This document shows, piece by piece, positions 12,001 through 22,219 of a stretch of 64,000 nucleotides of DNA. The DNA lies in the NCBI GenBank assembly GCA_030268105.1, contig BSDZ01000011.1, positions 930,001-994,000 of the forward strand, written 5' to 3'. Under the pieces are notes generated by a model. That model saw only the letters and a program-made list of their open reading frames with translations. It was not told the origin of the DNA and did no database searches. The number at the start of each line of letters is the position of its first letter. Position 1 is the first letter of the stretch. The position numbers were made by a program, and so were the translations under genes. The stretch is from Volvox africanus (Eukaryota > Chlorophyta > Chlorophyceae > Chlamydomonadales > Volvocaceae).

Positions 12001-14212
12001 GAAAAGGGCAAGCAGAGGGAAGGGAGAAGGCGGATACGGACAAACAAAAATGCATCCAGGATTAGCTCTATTTAGTCGTACAAATTGGGGATATAGCAGC
12101 GAGTAGAATCCATAAGTGTGAATCACAGCGGCCCCATCATCTGCTACGGCCGCTGCCGCTGCTGCTGCTGCTGCTGCTCGCTCACATTTCCTTTGCACAG
12201 AAAAGGCCTAGCCCGGCTCAACGTCCACCCGCATTCCTGCGCTCTGTAGTGGCCTCATGATGACGTCCTTCCAAATGTGTATCGACGCTGCAAGGCGGCA
12301 CGCACCCTTATCCCAGAGCACGCCCAGAGGCCCACACACGCCATGCGCACAGGCAGGCAGACGCACCTGCAGGACGCACAGCTCGTTCATGTAGTCCTCC
12401 CGCACAATATCCGGCCGGTTGGCGAGTACCTGGCCCGCCTTGATGAACGAGGGGCCCAGCGCCGTCAGCATCTCTCTGCGGGTGGGACGAGGGCAGCGCG
12501 CGAGGAGGGGCACTTGGCGCTGCATGTGATATGCAGAGGGTGGGGAGTGAGAGGACCGAAACGGAGCACCCCCACGACGGAGCCGCAGCAATCAAAATCC
12601 GGATGCAACAATTCGTCATGCTATGCGCCTAGCCTAGCGGAACGGCTTCGGGTGAAGCGGTGAAGCCACACAGAGGCATTGACTGCATGCCAATACTCCC
12701 GGATGTCCCCCACCCATCATCCCCGAGATATTGCGGTGGGCGCCCGTGTCAGGCCGACACGCCCCTGGCCAGCCCAGCCGAAGACTTTCAACCCAAAGGG
12801 CATTTCTACCCGACCCGATCCCGGGGAGTACTCCCACCTTAGCTCCGCCGCCCTCAGCTTGACCCGCTCCGGCGTGTCCTCGTGGCCCAGAAGCCGGTCA
12901 GCGTACAACATACCCACGAACCACCCCACCCGGGCAGTGATCTCACCGATGCGCAGCTGCGAAGGCATGCGGGGCGCCCAACATCGTATGAATAAATGCG
13001 TATGTCAAAATGGAGTATGCACGATAAGCAGCATGCAGTCTAGCCATGGGGGATGTTTGCTAAGTAAATTACAATACGACTTTTTGCCCGTGTGTTCTTT
13101 GCAAAGTGCACGTCCGCGAAACCCCCAACTCCTCCCTGCACGCCGGTACCTTCACCCAACCCTTCGTGATGTCGGCGTTTCATCGGGAGCAACGCCCTAT
13201 CTCTGCTGCGCCTGAACCCGAGTGGATGTATCCAGGTTCCCAGATGCCCCTTTGGAATAGTGGCAGCGGGTTTGGCAAGGGTTGTTCGAACCACCCGCTA
13301 TCCGATCTTGATAGCCAACTGCATTTTCCAGCAGAGCCACAACACGGGACCCGCTTCACCAGCAACATGGCCCCTCTGTCGCTGCCGCAGATCCCCTTCT
13401 TACCCTACGTGCTTTTAAAAGATGACTTCCTCTCTCATATCGCACAGCCACATTGTAGTGCGTATCACAAACGCGGCGAGCTGACTGGCTCCTCCTTGCT
13501 GCCGCCCCACCCTGTGATTCCGACCTCGCCCCGCCCCTCCGCCAAGTCCCCTGTTGCTGCATGGCGTACTGCCTAATGTAAATCCACCTCATTGCACCGA
13601 TTGGGCGCCCTCCGAGGCAACGCGCCCATGCAGGAGGTAGCCTTATTACGGACACTCTTATCCATGCCTCCCAATCGCCCTGCCTAAACTATACCGCTAA
13701 CAACGCCCTCGGCGTACCATGGCCATAACGGCGTCACCAGGCCCTCGCAGAACCCGGTTCTTTACATACTCCGGGGTGTATTTGCTGATGATGTTGCATG
13801 TGTCGCGGTCTATGTCCAAGGGACTGTCGTCCACCCTGCCGAGTGGTCGCAGACGGCTGCGAGCAAGAGGGTGAGGGCCGTGAGGGCGGGGCAGTGTGCT
13901 TTGGGCATCAGACTGGTGCAGTGGAAGGAGCAAAGGCAAGATGCAGAGAGACCAATTTGCCCAAACCAAATGATCCATTTGGTGGTTGTATGTAAAAGGC
14001 TGACGATGCATAGGTTTGGACGGCAAGTTGAATATACAGCTGGCGCACCTGGGTGTCAATGTCGACGCAGCTCGCGCGGGTGAAATTGTTGTGACTGCTG
14101 CATGACAACGTAGGCGCCGGTCGCATCCCCGCGATAACCCTCGAACGACAATCCTCGGCTGCCCAGCGTCCAGTTTCATTTTAAAGCCAGCTTGTCGTTG
14201 ATATAATTTCAT
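6079..14212 (-). CDS. Plastid-type ABC1/UbiB-family atypical kinase (ABC1K)
   Basis: Thirteen exons with agreeing phases throughout: 14212-14049, 13856-13718, 12956-12838, 12475-12367, 11991-11866, 11352-11252, 10540-10391, 10163-9983, 9516-9315, 8800-8622, 8181-8065, 7109-6885, 6255-6079; 662 residues. The N-terminus is basic and Ala/Arg/Ser-rich, like a plastid transit peptide. Family motifs follow in order: LGPSFIKAGQ (KxGQ, about 147-156), AAASLGQV Ala-rich loop (213-220), VAIKVQRP with the invariant Lys (K235), EELDYTQEARN, HGDPHPGN catalytic loop (368-375) and VDFGN metal-binding motif (387-391). The C-terminal part (PIVPALEKIW..., YPYVARRLLTD, LFQDGKFQWKRLENLL) matches the cyanobacterial/plastid ABC1K branch. 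A Ser/Gly run is inserted at about 553-580. Known plastid members act in plastoglobules or thylakoids on prenyl-quinone metabolism and stress responses; a specific substrate cannot be inferred. First in-frame ATG is 14212; ATG 14179 is the alternative start. It is divergent from the SET gene 334 bases away. Confidence 0.9.
8013..8060. repeat. CA-rich microsatellite in ABC1K intron
   Basis: A stretch of imperfect CA/CG dinucleotides directly precedes the exon whose donor lies at 8064. It lies in the intron just 3' of that exon on the minus strand. Confidence 0.7.
8908..8943. repeat. Perfect 15-bp inverted repeat (hairpin) in ABC1K intron
   Basis: Bases 8908-8922 (GGAGGAAGGGCATAT) are exactly complementary to 8929-8943, with a 6-base spacer. 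It sits inside the intron between the exons at 8800-8622 and 9516-9315. It may be a miniature mobile-element remnant or a structured intron element; its function is unknown. Confidence 0.75.
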
Positions 14213-14546
14213 TTTTAATAGGTGAAAAAACAATACCTAGGGATTTCTGCGTTAGGGCCCAGAATACAGACGAGGTCTTTCAACACACTTGTGTGCGTCT
14301 GTGTCAGTAGTCTATTAGCATGTGCGCTATAAAACGTTTACCGTACATAAAAGTCAAAATAGCTTAAGAAGGTTTTCATGACAGTTGCTTGTGTTGGTGT
14401 TACGCCAAAAAAGTGAGTGGCTCCAAACACAGGCCTGTCGTGGTACGGTATTCGTTCAAGAACCGCAAGCCTGTAAATAAAGGAGATGATTGACTGTAGT
14501 CATCATAAAGTCATTTGGACTTAATCAAAGGTATTGCTTAACAAAA
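14213..14546. promoter_or_regulatory. Shared divergent upstream region of ABC1K and SET genes
   Basis: These 334 bases separate two divergent start codons, both followed by N-termini that look plastid-targeting. The region is AT-rich compared with the exons. No specific motif was recognised. Confidence 0.35.
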
Positions 14547-17500
14547 ATGCTACGAGTCATGCCTGGCAGCGGACACTCTGTGTGCCCTTCAGTGCGTGAC
14601 CGCATTCTGCCCTCTTTCCGTGACGGAGCCAGCACCTCGGGACGAGTACGTAGTGCAACTAGTTCTCTTCTCCCTAATCGGCAGCGTCGGTGCCGAGACT
14701 GTTGGCAATGTCCGGCGGCGAAGGGTGGCAAAGGCGGAAGCAGCCAAGGCTTCAAGGGCTTTGGTGAGCCACCTAAAGCTCCCACTAAGTTGGATCGCGA
14801 AATGTCATTCGATCCAGAAGATGACCAGGGGCAAGCCGCCGCCACTGTACAAGTGTCGCAGAGCGATGAAGAAGAGATTGCACTTCTGCCCTGCTACCAG
14901 ATGTACACAGATACAGGTTATAAAGCCCAACGTTTCGTGGCGCCGCTGCAGCTTGATCAACCAGTAGGCAAGTTCGTTCCTTGCAAGTAGCCGAACTCCA
15001 GTTGCTTCCGCTTTGGTGGTTATAGCAGGCGCACCCCGCATTTACCACCGGGGAGGGCCTCTAGACCCACCATACATCACAATACCGGGTAACCCGATAC
15101 GGGCCAGCAGCCTTCCAACTGCTAGGACTTGTAACTGACATATCCGGGGACAGCCTTTTTGCCGGCGAGCACCCTTATTTCCGTAGAAGCGCTTTTACTT
15201 TAGGGGCACTTCTGCCTTGGTCACGTACCCTTCGATGCATCACCATAACTTTCCCCACAACTCCAGAAAAGTGCACCTCATCTGTGGGTATTCGGTGGTT
15301 ACAGCAGGCACACCCCGCATGATTTACCGAGGAGAGCCTCTAGAACCACCGTAAATCAAAACACCCCGGGTAACCCGATACGGGCCAGCAGCCTTCCAAC
15401 TGTTAGGACTTGTAACTGACATATCCGGGGACATACCCACTGGGGCCTAAGGGCCTATGTGTTTTGACGGATAGGGTTAAGCAATACACTTTAAAGGTAC
15501 ACTTCCGAATTGCGCCTTTTGCCCTATGCGCGCACATTTCCCTGCATATCTCTCAATGATTTGTTGGCGCTTCTTTGAAAAGTCGCACGAAAACCCATTG
15601 TCGTCTCGTACAAAGCAAAGGATGAAATACATGCCCTCTCCTTGCGGTGCGAATCGGAATTCTTGATTCACTTCCTAGGACACGGTCACATTCACATTGC
15701 ACCTGGCTCCGCTATGGTATAAGCTGTTTATCGTCGATGTCAAGTTTGCTCCTTTCCTCACGCCCCCAAAATCCTCATCTAGCAGTTTTCTCCATAATCT
15801 GTCACCGCCCAAACCCATACCACAGCAAATTCGCACACCTTGAATATATGTGCCTTTGTAAATATGTACCTATTCTCACAGGCGAGCCTCTTCCGGTACT
15901 GTGTACCACTCAGAATATGCTACCTGGCGAGTTGGCGCTCGTGTTGCCTGCGTTGAGCATGGCGGAGGGTGGCTTTCAGCAGGTTCCGGAGCTGGAGGAT
16001 CTGCATGCAGCTCTGCTGGAGGGGGGCCCAAGCCCCGCGCAGCGCCGAGTGTTGGCTATCTTGGAGTCCCTCAGGCCTGGCCGACCCACATCTCCGGCAT
16101 TTGTAGCGGCGGCAGCTGCTCCTGCGTCTGGATCCGCCCATCCGCCCACGCCGGCATCTCAGCAGCTGTCGTTGCCAAATCTGGCGACATTTGACATCAA
16201 GTTCTGGTCAGGCCGAGGGAAAGACAGCTCCGCACCTGCCATCGACTCACGCCGGTTGATGAAGCTTCTGAGTCGGACCGCCATTGCCGACGATTCGCAG
16301 GATCCCGCAGCCATGCAAGCCCGCCATCAGAAGCCGGTGGGCTATGTGGGGTTGTGGCCGGAAGCGGCGCTGGTTGGACACAGTTGCGTGCCAAACACAT
16401 CTCAGCTCGTGGTGGCGGACCGGATGTTTGTGCATTTGACAGAGGAGCTGACGCCGGGGGCACAGCTGACACGGAACCTCATTGGTGCCGCCATAACGGC
16501 CCCGCTTAGTGTGCGGCAGGCAGCAGTGGCGGAGGCGCTGATGGAGCAGGGTGTAGTTGTGCCGGTGGCAGAGTCTGGACCAACGCCGGAGTCTCGGCTC
16601 CAGGCATGCCACTGCCAGCGGTGCCAACTGGAGGCATCGGTTTCGGAGGGTCTTCGAGATACCCTGGCAGAGGCGCATGCTTGGTACGTGAACGAAGCTA
16701 GTGAAGCGTGGAATCGTGCCAATGAGTCGGAGGACATCGCGCTGCTGCGGGGCCTGCTGGAGGAGTGCGAGACAATTGTCGCGGAGGTGGAGGAGGCGGT
16801 GCAGTCGGAGCCGGGCCTGGATGACGAACAGCAGGACTGGCTCCGCTCGTCCGCGTACGATGTATACGACATGCTTGTCACTTTAGACGAGCTGGTCAAT
16901 CAGGATGCCGCTAACCCCGACATCTTGCGCACCTGTCTGGAACTAATACGTGTGCACTCCCCTGGTTCGGGCAGTCACATGATGGTGGCGCTGAAGCACG
17001 AGGCGCTGCGCCGGCACCGGCTAGAGGTATTTAGCGAAATGCTGAAGCGTGATCGTGGCGGATTGCGCAAGGCCATTTCTAAGGGCGACAAGCGCAAGCT
17101 GATTGCGCTTAAAGATGCGGCGGATGTGGCAACTGAGTTTCGGATCGAGGCTGCAGTGCTGCGGTATGGCCTGGTGACGGAGGCTATCCTTGCGCAGCTG
17201 ACGGAGGGCCTGGAAACGTACGTGGAGGGTTTGGAGCAGATGAGCGTCATGCAGGCGCAGGGCATGACGGAGCTGACTCGGGAGATGGAGGTGCAGGGCG
17301 TCAAGGTGCAGATTGTGGATAGATTGGAGGTGTCGGAGGCGGCTCGGGCGGGCCCGGGGGCACAAGTGGTTAGCACCACTGATGGAGTGCAACTGATGGT
17401 GGTGGACGCAGCGGCGGCAAGGCGGCAGCAGGAGGTGATTGAGGAGACGACGGACGTGACAGAAGTCCAAGCATGGGAGGCGGCGGGACTGGGGGGTCTG

Positions 17501-17695
17501 GGGCTGGAGGATGTGGAGGAGGAGGGCGGGGAGGGAGAGGTGATTGATCTGGAGGTGGATCCGGATTTGGAATTCGATGTCGATGCTGCAGTGCAGGCGG
17601 CCATGGATGCGGCTCTCGCGGCGGATGTGGCCGACTGTGAATCTGAAGAGGAGGTGGCTGCCGACGGCAGCAGCGTCGAGGCCGTAGGTAGGTAG
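14547..17695 (+). CDS. SET-domain protein with probable plastid transit peptide
   Basis: Model: exons 14547-14916 and 15882-17695, 727 residues. The start MLRVMPGSGHSV has a good context (acaaaaATG) and opens an Arg/Ser-rich, acid-poor N-terminus typical of plastid import signals, then a Gly/Lys-rich linker (GGKGGSSQGFKGFGEPPK). The join gives TDTGEPLPVLCTTQNMLPGELALVLP, fitting the first SET strands. The SET core shows GLWPEAALVGHSCVPNTSQL (the NHSCxPN motif with Gly for Asn), followed by ELTPGAQL and a post-SET CHCQRCQLE. The usual Tyr after the GE/AQL motif is absent (TRNLIG), so catalysis is doubtful. A helical SMYD/TPR-like C-terminal part follows (LLRGLLEECETIVAEVEE...), then an acidic tail. 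Weak points: the donor (GGTTATA) is non-consensus, so the two exons could belong to separate genes; the second exon by itself is certain. Substrate unknown. Confidence 0.65.
15015..15152. repeat. Direct repeat, copy 1 (about 138 bp)
   Basis: Starts GGTGGTTATAGCAGGC and ends TGACATATCCGGGGACA. It is nearly identical to 15294-15433, with scattered substitutions and short indels. It lies within the proposed large intron of the SET gene. Confidence 0.85.
15294..15433. repeat. Direct repeat, copy 2 (about 140 bp)
   Basis: This is the second copy of the repeat at 15015, in the same orientation and about 280 bases downstream. The last 70 bases are the best conserved part. A dispersed or local tandem repeat family is likely. 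Confidence 0.85.
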
Positions 17696-17743
17696 TTGGG
17701 TAGGAAGGTAAATGAACTTTTTCGTAATAGATACGATTTTTGT

Positions 17744-17748
17744 TGTAA
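17744..17748 (+). terminator. Poly(A) signal TGTAA of the SET gene
   Basis: TGTAA occurs about 50 bases after the TAG stop at 17693-17695, a normal position for a volvocine poly(A) signal. Confidence 0.6.
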
Positions 17749-20700
17749 GGATATGCTCAAGTTGATTCTTATCCGGCTATTTAGACATATACCGGTAGCC
17801 TAAGGATATCGACGTCCTTATCGCGTGGATGATCGCTACTTGACCCTCGCACTTGGTCATGGTGGCCGATTTTTGTTATTTTTTGTCACTGTCCAGGGTT
17901 TCATGCCACGAGGCATGCTGCCCGATTCATTCTCGCGTCGCAAGGCGTTTTGCGGCAGTGACCTTAAAATATTTAATTCTTTATTGAAGTGGTGGAGCTA
18001 CTTGAATTACTATACGTACTGTTCCATCTCATCTGTTTTACAGCTGTGGTGGATCGATTCTGGTAATCCTAGTGGGGACAAAGGGTGCCTATTTTGGCAA
18101 CCACTGTGTTTGGTTTTACTTGTCAGCCTTGCATACTACTGTCTAGAGATCCGAATTAACCATCCGGTACGCCACATCGACCAGTCAGTCGTTATAACCG
18201 TGTTGATGAGGGGACCACTGCCTGGTTTGGGGTTATGGGCCTCTGACTCGTTTCCCTCGCTCGTGAGGAAAAGACGGTCACCCTTACGTCAAACAAGGAT
18301 AAGCTGTCTGTGACTCCACTGAAGTGCAGGAAACTGAAGTAAAGATGTTCACGTGTATGTAACGGTATCGCTGGTGGTACCAATTGCACTTTTGAATGCA
18401 AGTTCACTAAAAGTGTTAATGAGGTTGCGTGTGGGCCCACGGGTGCCTCGCATGCCGCCCAGAGACTGTTGCACGAATGCCCAATCTGCTGCACTAATAA
18501 CCGCGGTAATGCAGTTCCCCAGCCAACCCCAGGCTCACAAGCCTGGCCGCCACTGCATCAGTCGTTTCCGCAACCCACACCCCACCTACCCCGGCCACAA
18601 CAGCTATCTAACCATGCACAGGGCCTAGCACATGGTCTATTGCAGCCACAATAGCAGTTGCATGCTGCTGGGTCCGGTTCATCCCTTCTGGTACAGGGTG
18701 CAGCCATGTATTCCCCCTCTCTGGCAGCAACAACAGCAGCACGCCCTGCATGCACAGGCACGTGTTGACCTGGGATATACCTTAGCAATAGCATCAACAT
18801 ATCTGCGTTATTATTACTTTTTCACCAACAGCAGCAGCGACATACGCAGCAGCTTACTGACCCAGAGCACAGGCCAGGGGCCAAGGACTTAGCGATAACT
18901 ATTGACGTATTAGAAGTAGCATCAGATGCCGCAGCCTGCTGTACTCGAGTACACTCCCGCCAGCGGCAGCCCAAACTCATGCTTCGGAAGCCTGTTTGTG
19001 GGCCCTAAGATGTCACATCTACGCGCATGAAAAGCTAAATTGTAAGATTCGTGTGGCATCAGTTCTAGGATATTCGGAGGGCCCTGCTGCTCGCTACGGT
19101 GCAGGGTTACCGCAAGGTTGCCCTATCCACGTGAGGTTCCTATTGTTCTCACGTTAACAGCTGTCTGAGGCTTGAGCCATGAAGACGTAAATTGGTAGCC
19201 TAACACTTCGGAGCTGATCGGGGAATGCTATGCCATGGCTGCCCCATACTCGTCCCCTCTTCTTCTCCAATTCCGGTGGGTGTACGACTCGCAGACCCAG
19301 TGATTGACGATGAACATGCGCCGGATCACCTTGACGGCAACAGAATCATAACCGCAAATGAACACGGCTGGTGGTGCAGCACTGTCGCTAGCCGAAGCAA
19401 AAGCGGCAAAAGTTCATCAGCGCCACCGAAGCTGCGGCTTCGGCTGCTGCTGCTGCTATAGTAAGGCTAGCCGGATGCATTCGAATTGATATCATCACAG
19501 ATGCCCCTACCGGCTTCTGCTGTGGCGGCGGCAGGGAGTGGGTTGATGGCGGGTCCAGCGACTGAGGCCGGCAAAGTCAGCCGGGACCGTGATTCTTGCA
19601 ATCGCGAACTCACGGCTCGTGCTGAGAGGGATGAGACACTGACTTGGCCCCGCCAGAAGCACAAGACACGGGATTTTTGAGAATACTATCACAAGACACA
19701 TCGAGACAGGTGGTGGGGGCGGGGAAGCGCTGCTTAAGAGGTATGTAAGGTCTAGTCGCACGTTGGGTGACCGAAAAATCTCCTACCATTACCGAGACAG
19801 CGGTAGTAACGTTTTCGCACTGACGCAGCTGGGCGGTGATGCGGATAATGCGGCTGTGAGCCAAAGCGCATTAATGTGGTATCGGGCCCTTTCAATACAG
19901 GGTGCTGCCTCCTTGAAGCTGATGCCGGGATGGAACGCTACGCCAGCCTCGTGGAGCGCTTCCTTGGCACGCTTGTCATGGATGTGACGTACGTTTTGGA
20001 AAACGGTGGCTCAGGGAGTCAACATAGGCTGACTCCCTGAGCAGCCTATGTTGACATAGGCTATGCCTGATTGTCTTGCTCTGTTTCAATGTGCGGATTC
20101 TGTCCCCAAAACAGAGAACGAATTTCTGTCGAGGGGTGCATCAAGGGGCGCTTCGTCAAGACCTAGCCTTGTCAGGACGAGATCATTGACATGTCGCAAA
20201 GCACTCTACGAGCCGCACACCAGCGAAGGTCCCGGGGATGGCGGCAAGGCATATGCTTTACAGGACGCCGAGCTGGAGAAAGTGGACGAGAGCATCCAAG
20301 CCACTCAGGGCGTCTGTGGCCCTACGATAGACCTGGACGCCCCGGCGGCTCAAAAGGTCCGCAGGAGGCAAATGCAGAGAGTTGCGTAGGCGTGGAGCTC
20401 GGGACGGCTGGCCTCGTTATGGCATGCGACGATTGTTGGGGCTGTAGAAACAGTGGCGACACGATGGTGGTGTCCGCGTACAGGGTGCCTCGGGGCTTGC
20501 CCTCTATGGCAGGGCTTGTCGCAGTTGCTCCTGCAGTAATGGTGGTGGTACTGGAAGTGGGAGGAGTGGGGCCCAAGAGGAGCTGGAGGTTGTGACCGCA
20601 GCGGGGCAGGGTCACTCCGCACAGCTGCGGAGGCAGGTGCAGCTTGCGGAGCGTCCGTTGGTGGCAGTTGATGGTTGCCATCGGTGGAGGCGCCGACGCA

Positions 20701-21385
20701 CGCCCAAGGCCAGCCACGCTTGCGGTGCCGCTGCAGACCTCCCCGAAGCTGTTGGATTGGAATGGAGCGTATTTGACCTGAGGGTCTGTTGGCATGAGCG
20801 TCCTGAAGTCCCGTGACCCCTGCCCGTGTATGGTAGTGTATCAGCTTGCCTAATGGTGTTTGGCTCTCAGATTCGAGTAGGGCGAGCGTATGAACTGGAT
20901 TTTGCCCTTCCCTACACCCCGCATATACGGGATTGATGCCGTCCTATACGATGGTGATATGTGCTTGTTGTTCAATAAAGTTTGGTTCAACGATGGGTTG
21001 GCGTTACGCACTGACGTATTATGGTATCGGCGGGTGTCGAATTCATGGATGGAAAGCCCTTCAAAGGCCATCCTGTGCTCTTCGGAAACTATCTTGACAT
21101 TATTGGAGCGGGTATGGGGTGGCATTCAAGGAAAATGCCATCCCATTAACATCTCTTAATGGGTATGCTGCGTCTTCGCTCTCTTACACGCGTCAAAGCA
21201 CGTTTTCCCACATACGGGTTTGCAGCGTGAATTCCCGGGGTGGGGCTTGAAGTCGCGGGCTTGAGCTTTGACGTTATGACATTTTATCCAACTGTTCCTG
21301 CACGATGCGCTTCTGATACGCTTCTACATTAAGTTTGTATTCGTTTCAAGGACGGTTCCTGTTGCTAGGAACACTCGGTTTGTTG
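17749..21385. other. Gene-poor region with coding-like scraps and repeats
   Basis: No complete gene is supported. Several short stretches look once-coding but are broken by stops: a Gln/Pro-rich run around 18480-18890 (plus), a minus-strand stretch at about 19870-19980 whose translation includes DKRAKEALHEAGVAFHPG, and an open frame of 157 residues at 20322-20795 (minus) that is Ser/Thr/Pro-rich with no domain. These could be remains of a mobile element or a decayed gene. A compact set of interleaved inverted repeats at 20009-20062 is listed separately. Confidence 0.4.
20009..20062. repeat. Interleaved inverted repeats (A-B-A'-B'-B order)
   Basis: Segment A (20009-20020, GCTCAGGGAGTC) is complementary to 20031-20042. 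Segment B (20021-20030, AACATAGGCT) is complementary to 20043-20052, and a one-mismatch second copy of B follows at 20053-20062, making an 8-bp hairpin with a 4-base loop. The A-B-A'-B' order is that of a pseudoknot in RNA. It sits in the gene-poor region; no neighbouring gene explains it. Confidence 0.75.
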
Positions 21386-21390
21386 TTACA
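21386..21390 (-). terminator. Poly(A) signal TGTAA of the DUF3253 gene
   Basis: TTACA on the plus strand gives TGTAA on minus about 360 bases after the TGA stop at 21752. The 3' UTR so defined would contain the SECIS-like hairpin at 21622-21688. Confidence 0.4.
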
Positions 21391-21621
21391 ATTGCCATCG
21401 TGAACTGTGCATATAAACGGCCCCATGGGGAGGGAGTAGTTGCCTCGTGCCCAAGCCCAAAGGGCCTGTGGCGAATGGGTTGGAATCAGAGGTTCAAACA
21501 GGTTGGTGTACGGCGTCGATGTACCGTACGGGTCCGATTCTCGTCTTGCCATCCGTACTCTTGCCACCATTTAGCTGCGATGACCCGGTAGGTCGAGAGA
21601 GCGCCCTTGGACATCGGCGTT

Positions 21622-21688
21622 CGTTGCTCCAGTCAGGCGTTGAGCTGGCATTGCTTGTATCCATTCGCTCCGAGCCGTCATAGCAACG
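21622..21688 (-). promoter_or_regulatory. Putative SECIS element (form 2) in the 3' UTR of the DUF3253 gene
   Basis: Reading the minus strand: helix I is CGTTGCT (21688-21682) paired perfectly with AGCAACG (21628-21622). The 5' core is ATGAC (21681-21677) and the 3' core TGAC (21635-21632), giving the tandem G.A/A.G pairs that define a SECIS. Helix II is GGC/GCC then GAGC/GCTC with a 3x3 mismatch between. An unpaired AA follows exactly 12 bases after ATGA, then a small extra stem TGG/CCA closes the apical loop, as in form 2 elements. It begins about 60 bases after the stop codon of a gene with an in-frame TGA. The three mismatches in helix II are its weak point. SECIS elements recruit SBP2 and eEFSec to recode UGA as selenocysteine; selenoproteins are established in Chlamydomonas and relatives. 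Confidence 0.6.
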
Positions 21689-21751
21689 CGCGTGACGTCA
21701 GCAAGGTCTTTCCTGCTGCCAGCGTGGTGTGAGCGGCTTGAGTATCCGTAT

Positions 21752-22219
21752 TCACATCTTGAGCCTGATACGGATTGGTCCACGAAATGGACCTGCCTGA
21801 TTAATTACCTGTAATGAAGTTAAAGTTCGGGCACAAAGGCGGCGCGATGAAGAAACTTCGGTTGAGTACGGCAACATATCTCTGGTATGCCATTGAGCCC
21901 AATTGCTGTCATGACTTGCCTGGCCTCGTTGTAAGATTTCGATAAGTCCCTCTTGCGCTAGCTCCCTGGCTACATCTCGGGTTTCCTCCATTAGGTTACG
22001 CCAGTCCGCTGGACACAAGCGTCGAGGGGCTTCGCTAGGTCATGCGGATGTTCCCCTCTGCGCCCGCGCTGACAAAATCGACATGATCTCACGGCGGAGC
22101 TGAGTTCGCAAAGACTCTTGATTACCACTGTCAGTCTTCTTCGGTGAGCATTCCCTCTGGATGGCAGCCTTCACTGGCGTTGAGTTGTCGCCCAGAGCTT
22201 CTGCTGCACGCCGTTTCAT
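21752..22219 (-). CDS. DUF3253 protein with in-frame TGA (candidate selenoprotein)
   Basis: Model: exons 22219-21920 and 21808-21752, 118 residues counting the TGA codon as one. The frame reads MKRRAAEALGDNSTP..., then REIMSILSARAQRGTSA, then TGA at 22042-22040, then PSEAPRRLCPADWRNLMEE continuing without shift to RDVARELAQEGLIEILQRGQ. The DUF3253 family has a conserved ...Cys-Pro-Ser-Glu...WRxLM...R..A..LA..G.IE..Q.G...D....GPIRLRL pattern, and the TGA sits exactly at that Cys. The last exon supplies GPFRGPIRIRLK after a GC-AG intron (CAG|GCAAGT, 111 bases). Everything except the TGA is intact, and a SECIS-like hairpin lies in the 3' flank. DUF3253 has no known function; a Sec or Cys before Pro-Ser, with a Cys eight residues further, hints at redox or metal chemistry (inference). 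Alternative: a pseudogene by a single Cys-to-stop change. It is divergent from MGD1. Confidence 0.75.

Noticed and set aside
14490..14546. Upstream in-frame ATG for the SET gene at 14490
   Set aside because: It would add a leader with no targeting character and weak context. ATG 14547 begins a convincing transit peptide.
20322..20795. 157-codon open frame on minus, Ser/Thr/Pro-rich
   Set aside because: It has no domain, start context or splice partner, and the opposite strand is also open. It is kept only as a possible decayed scrap in the gene-poor region.
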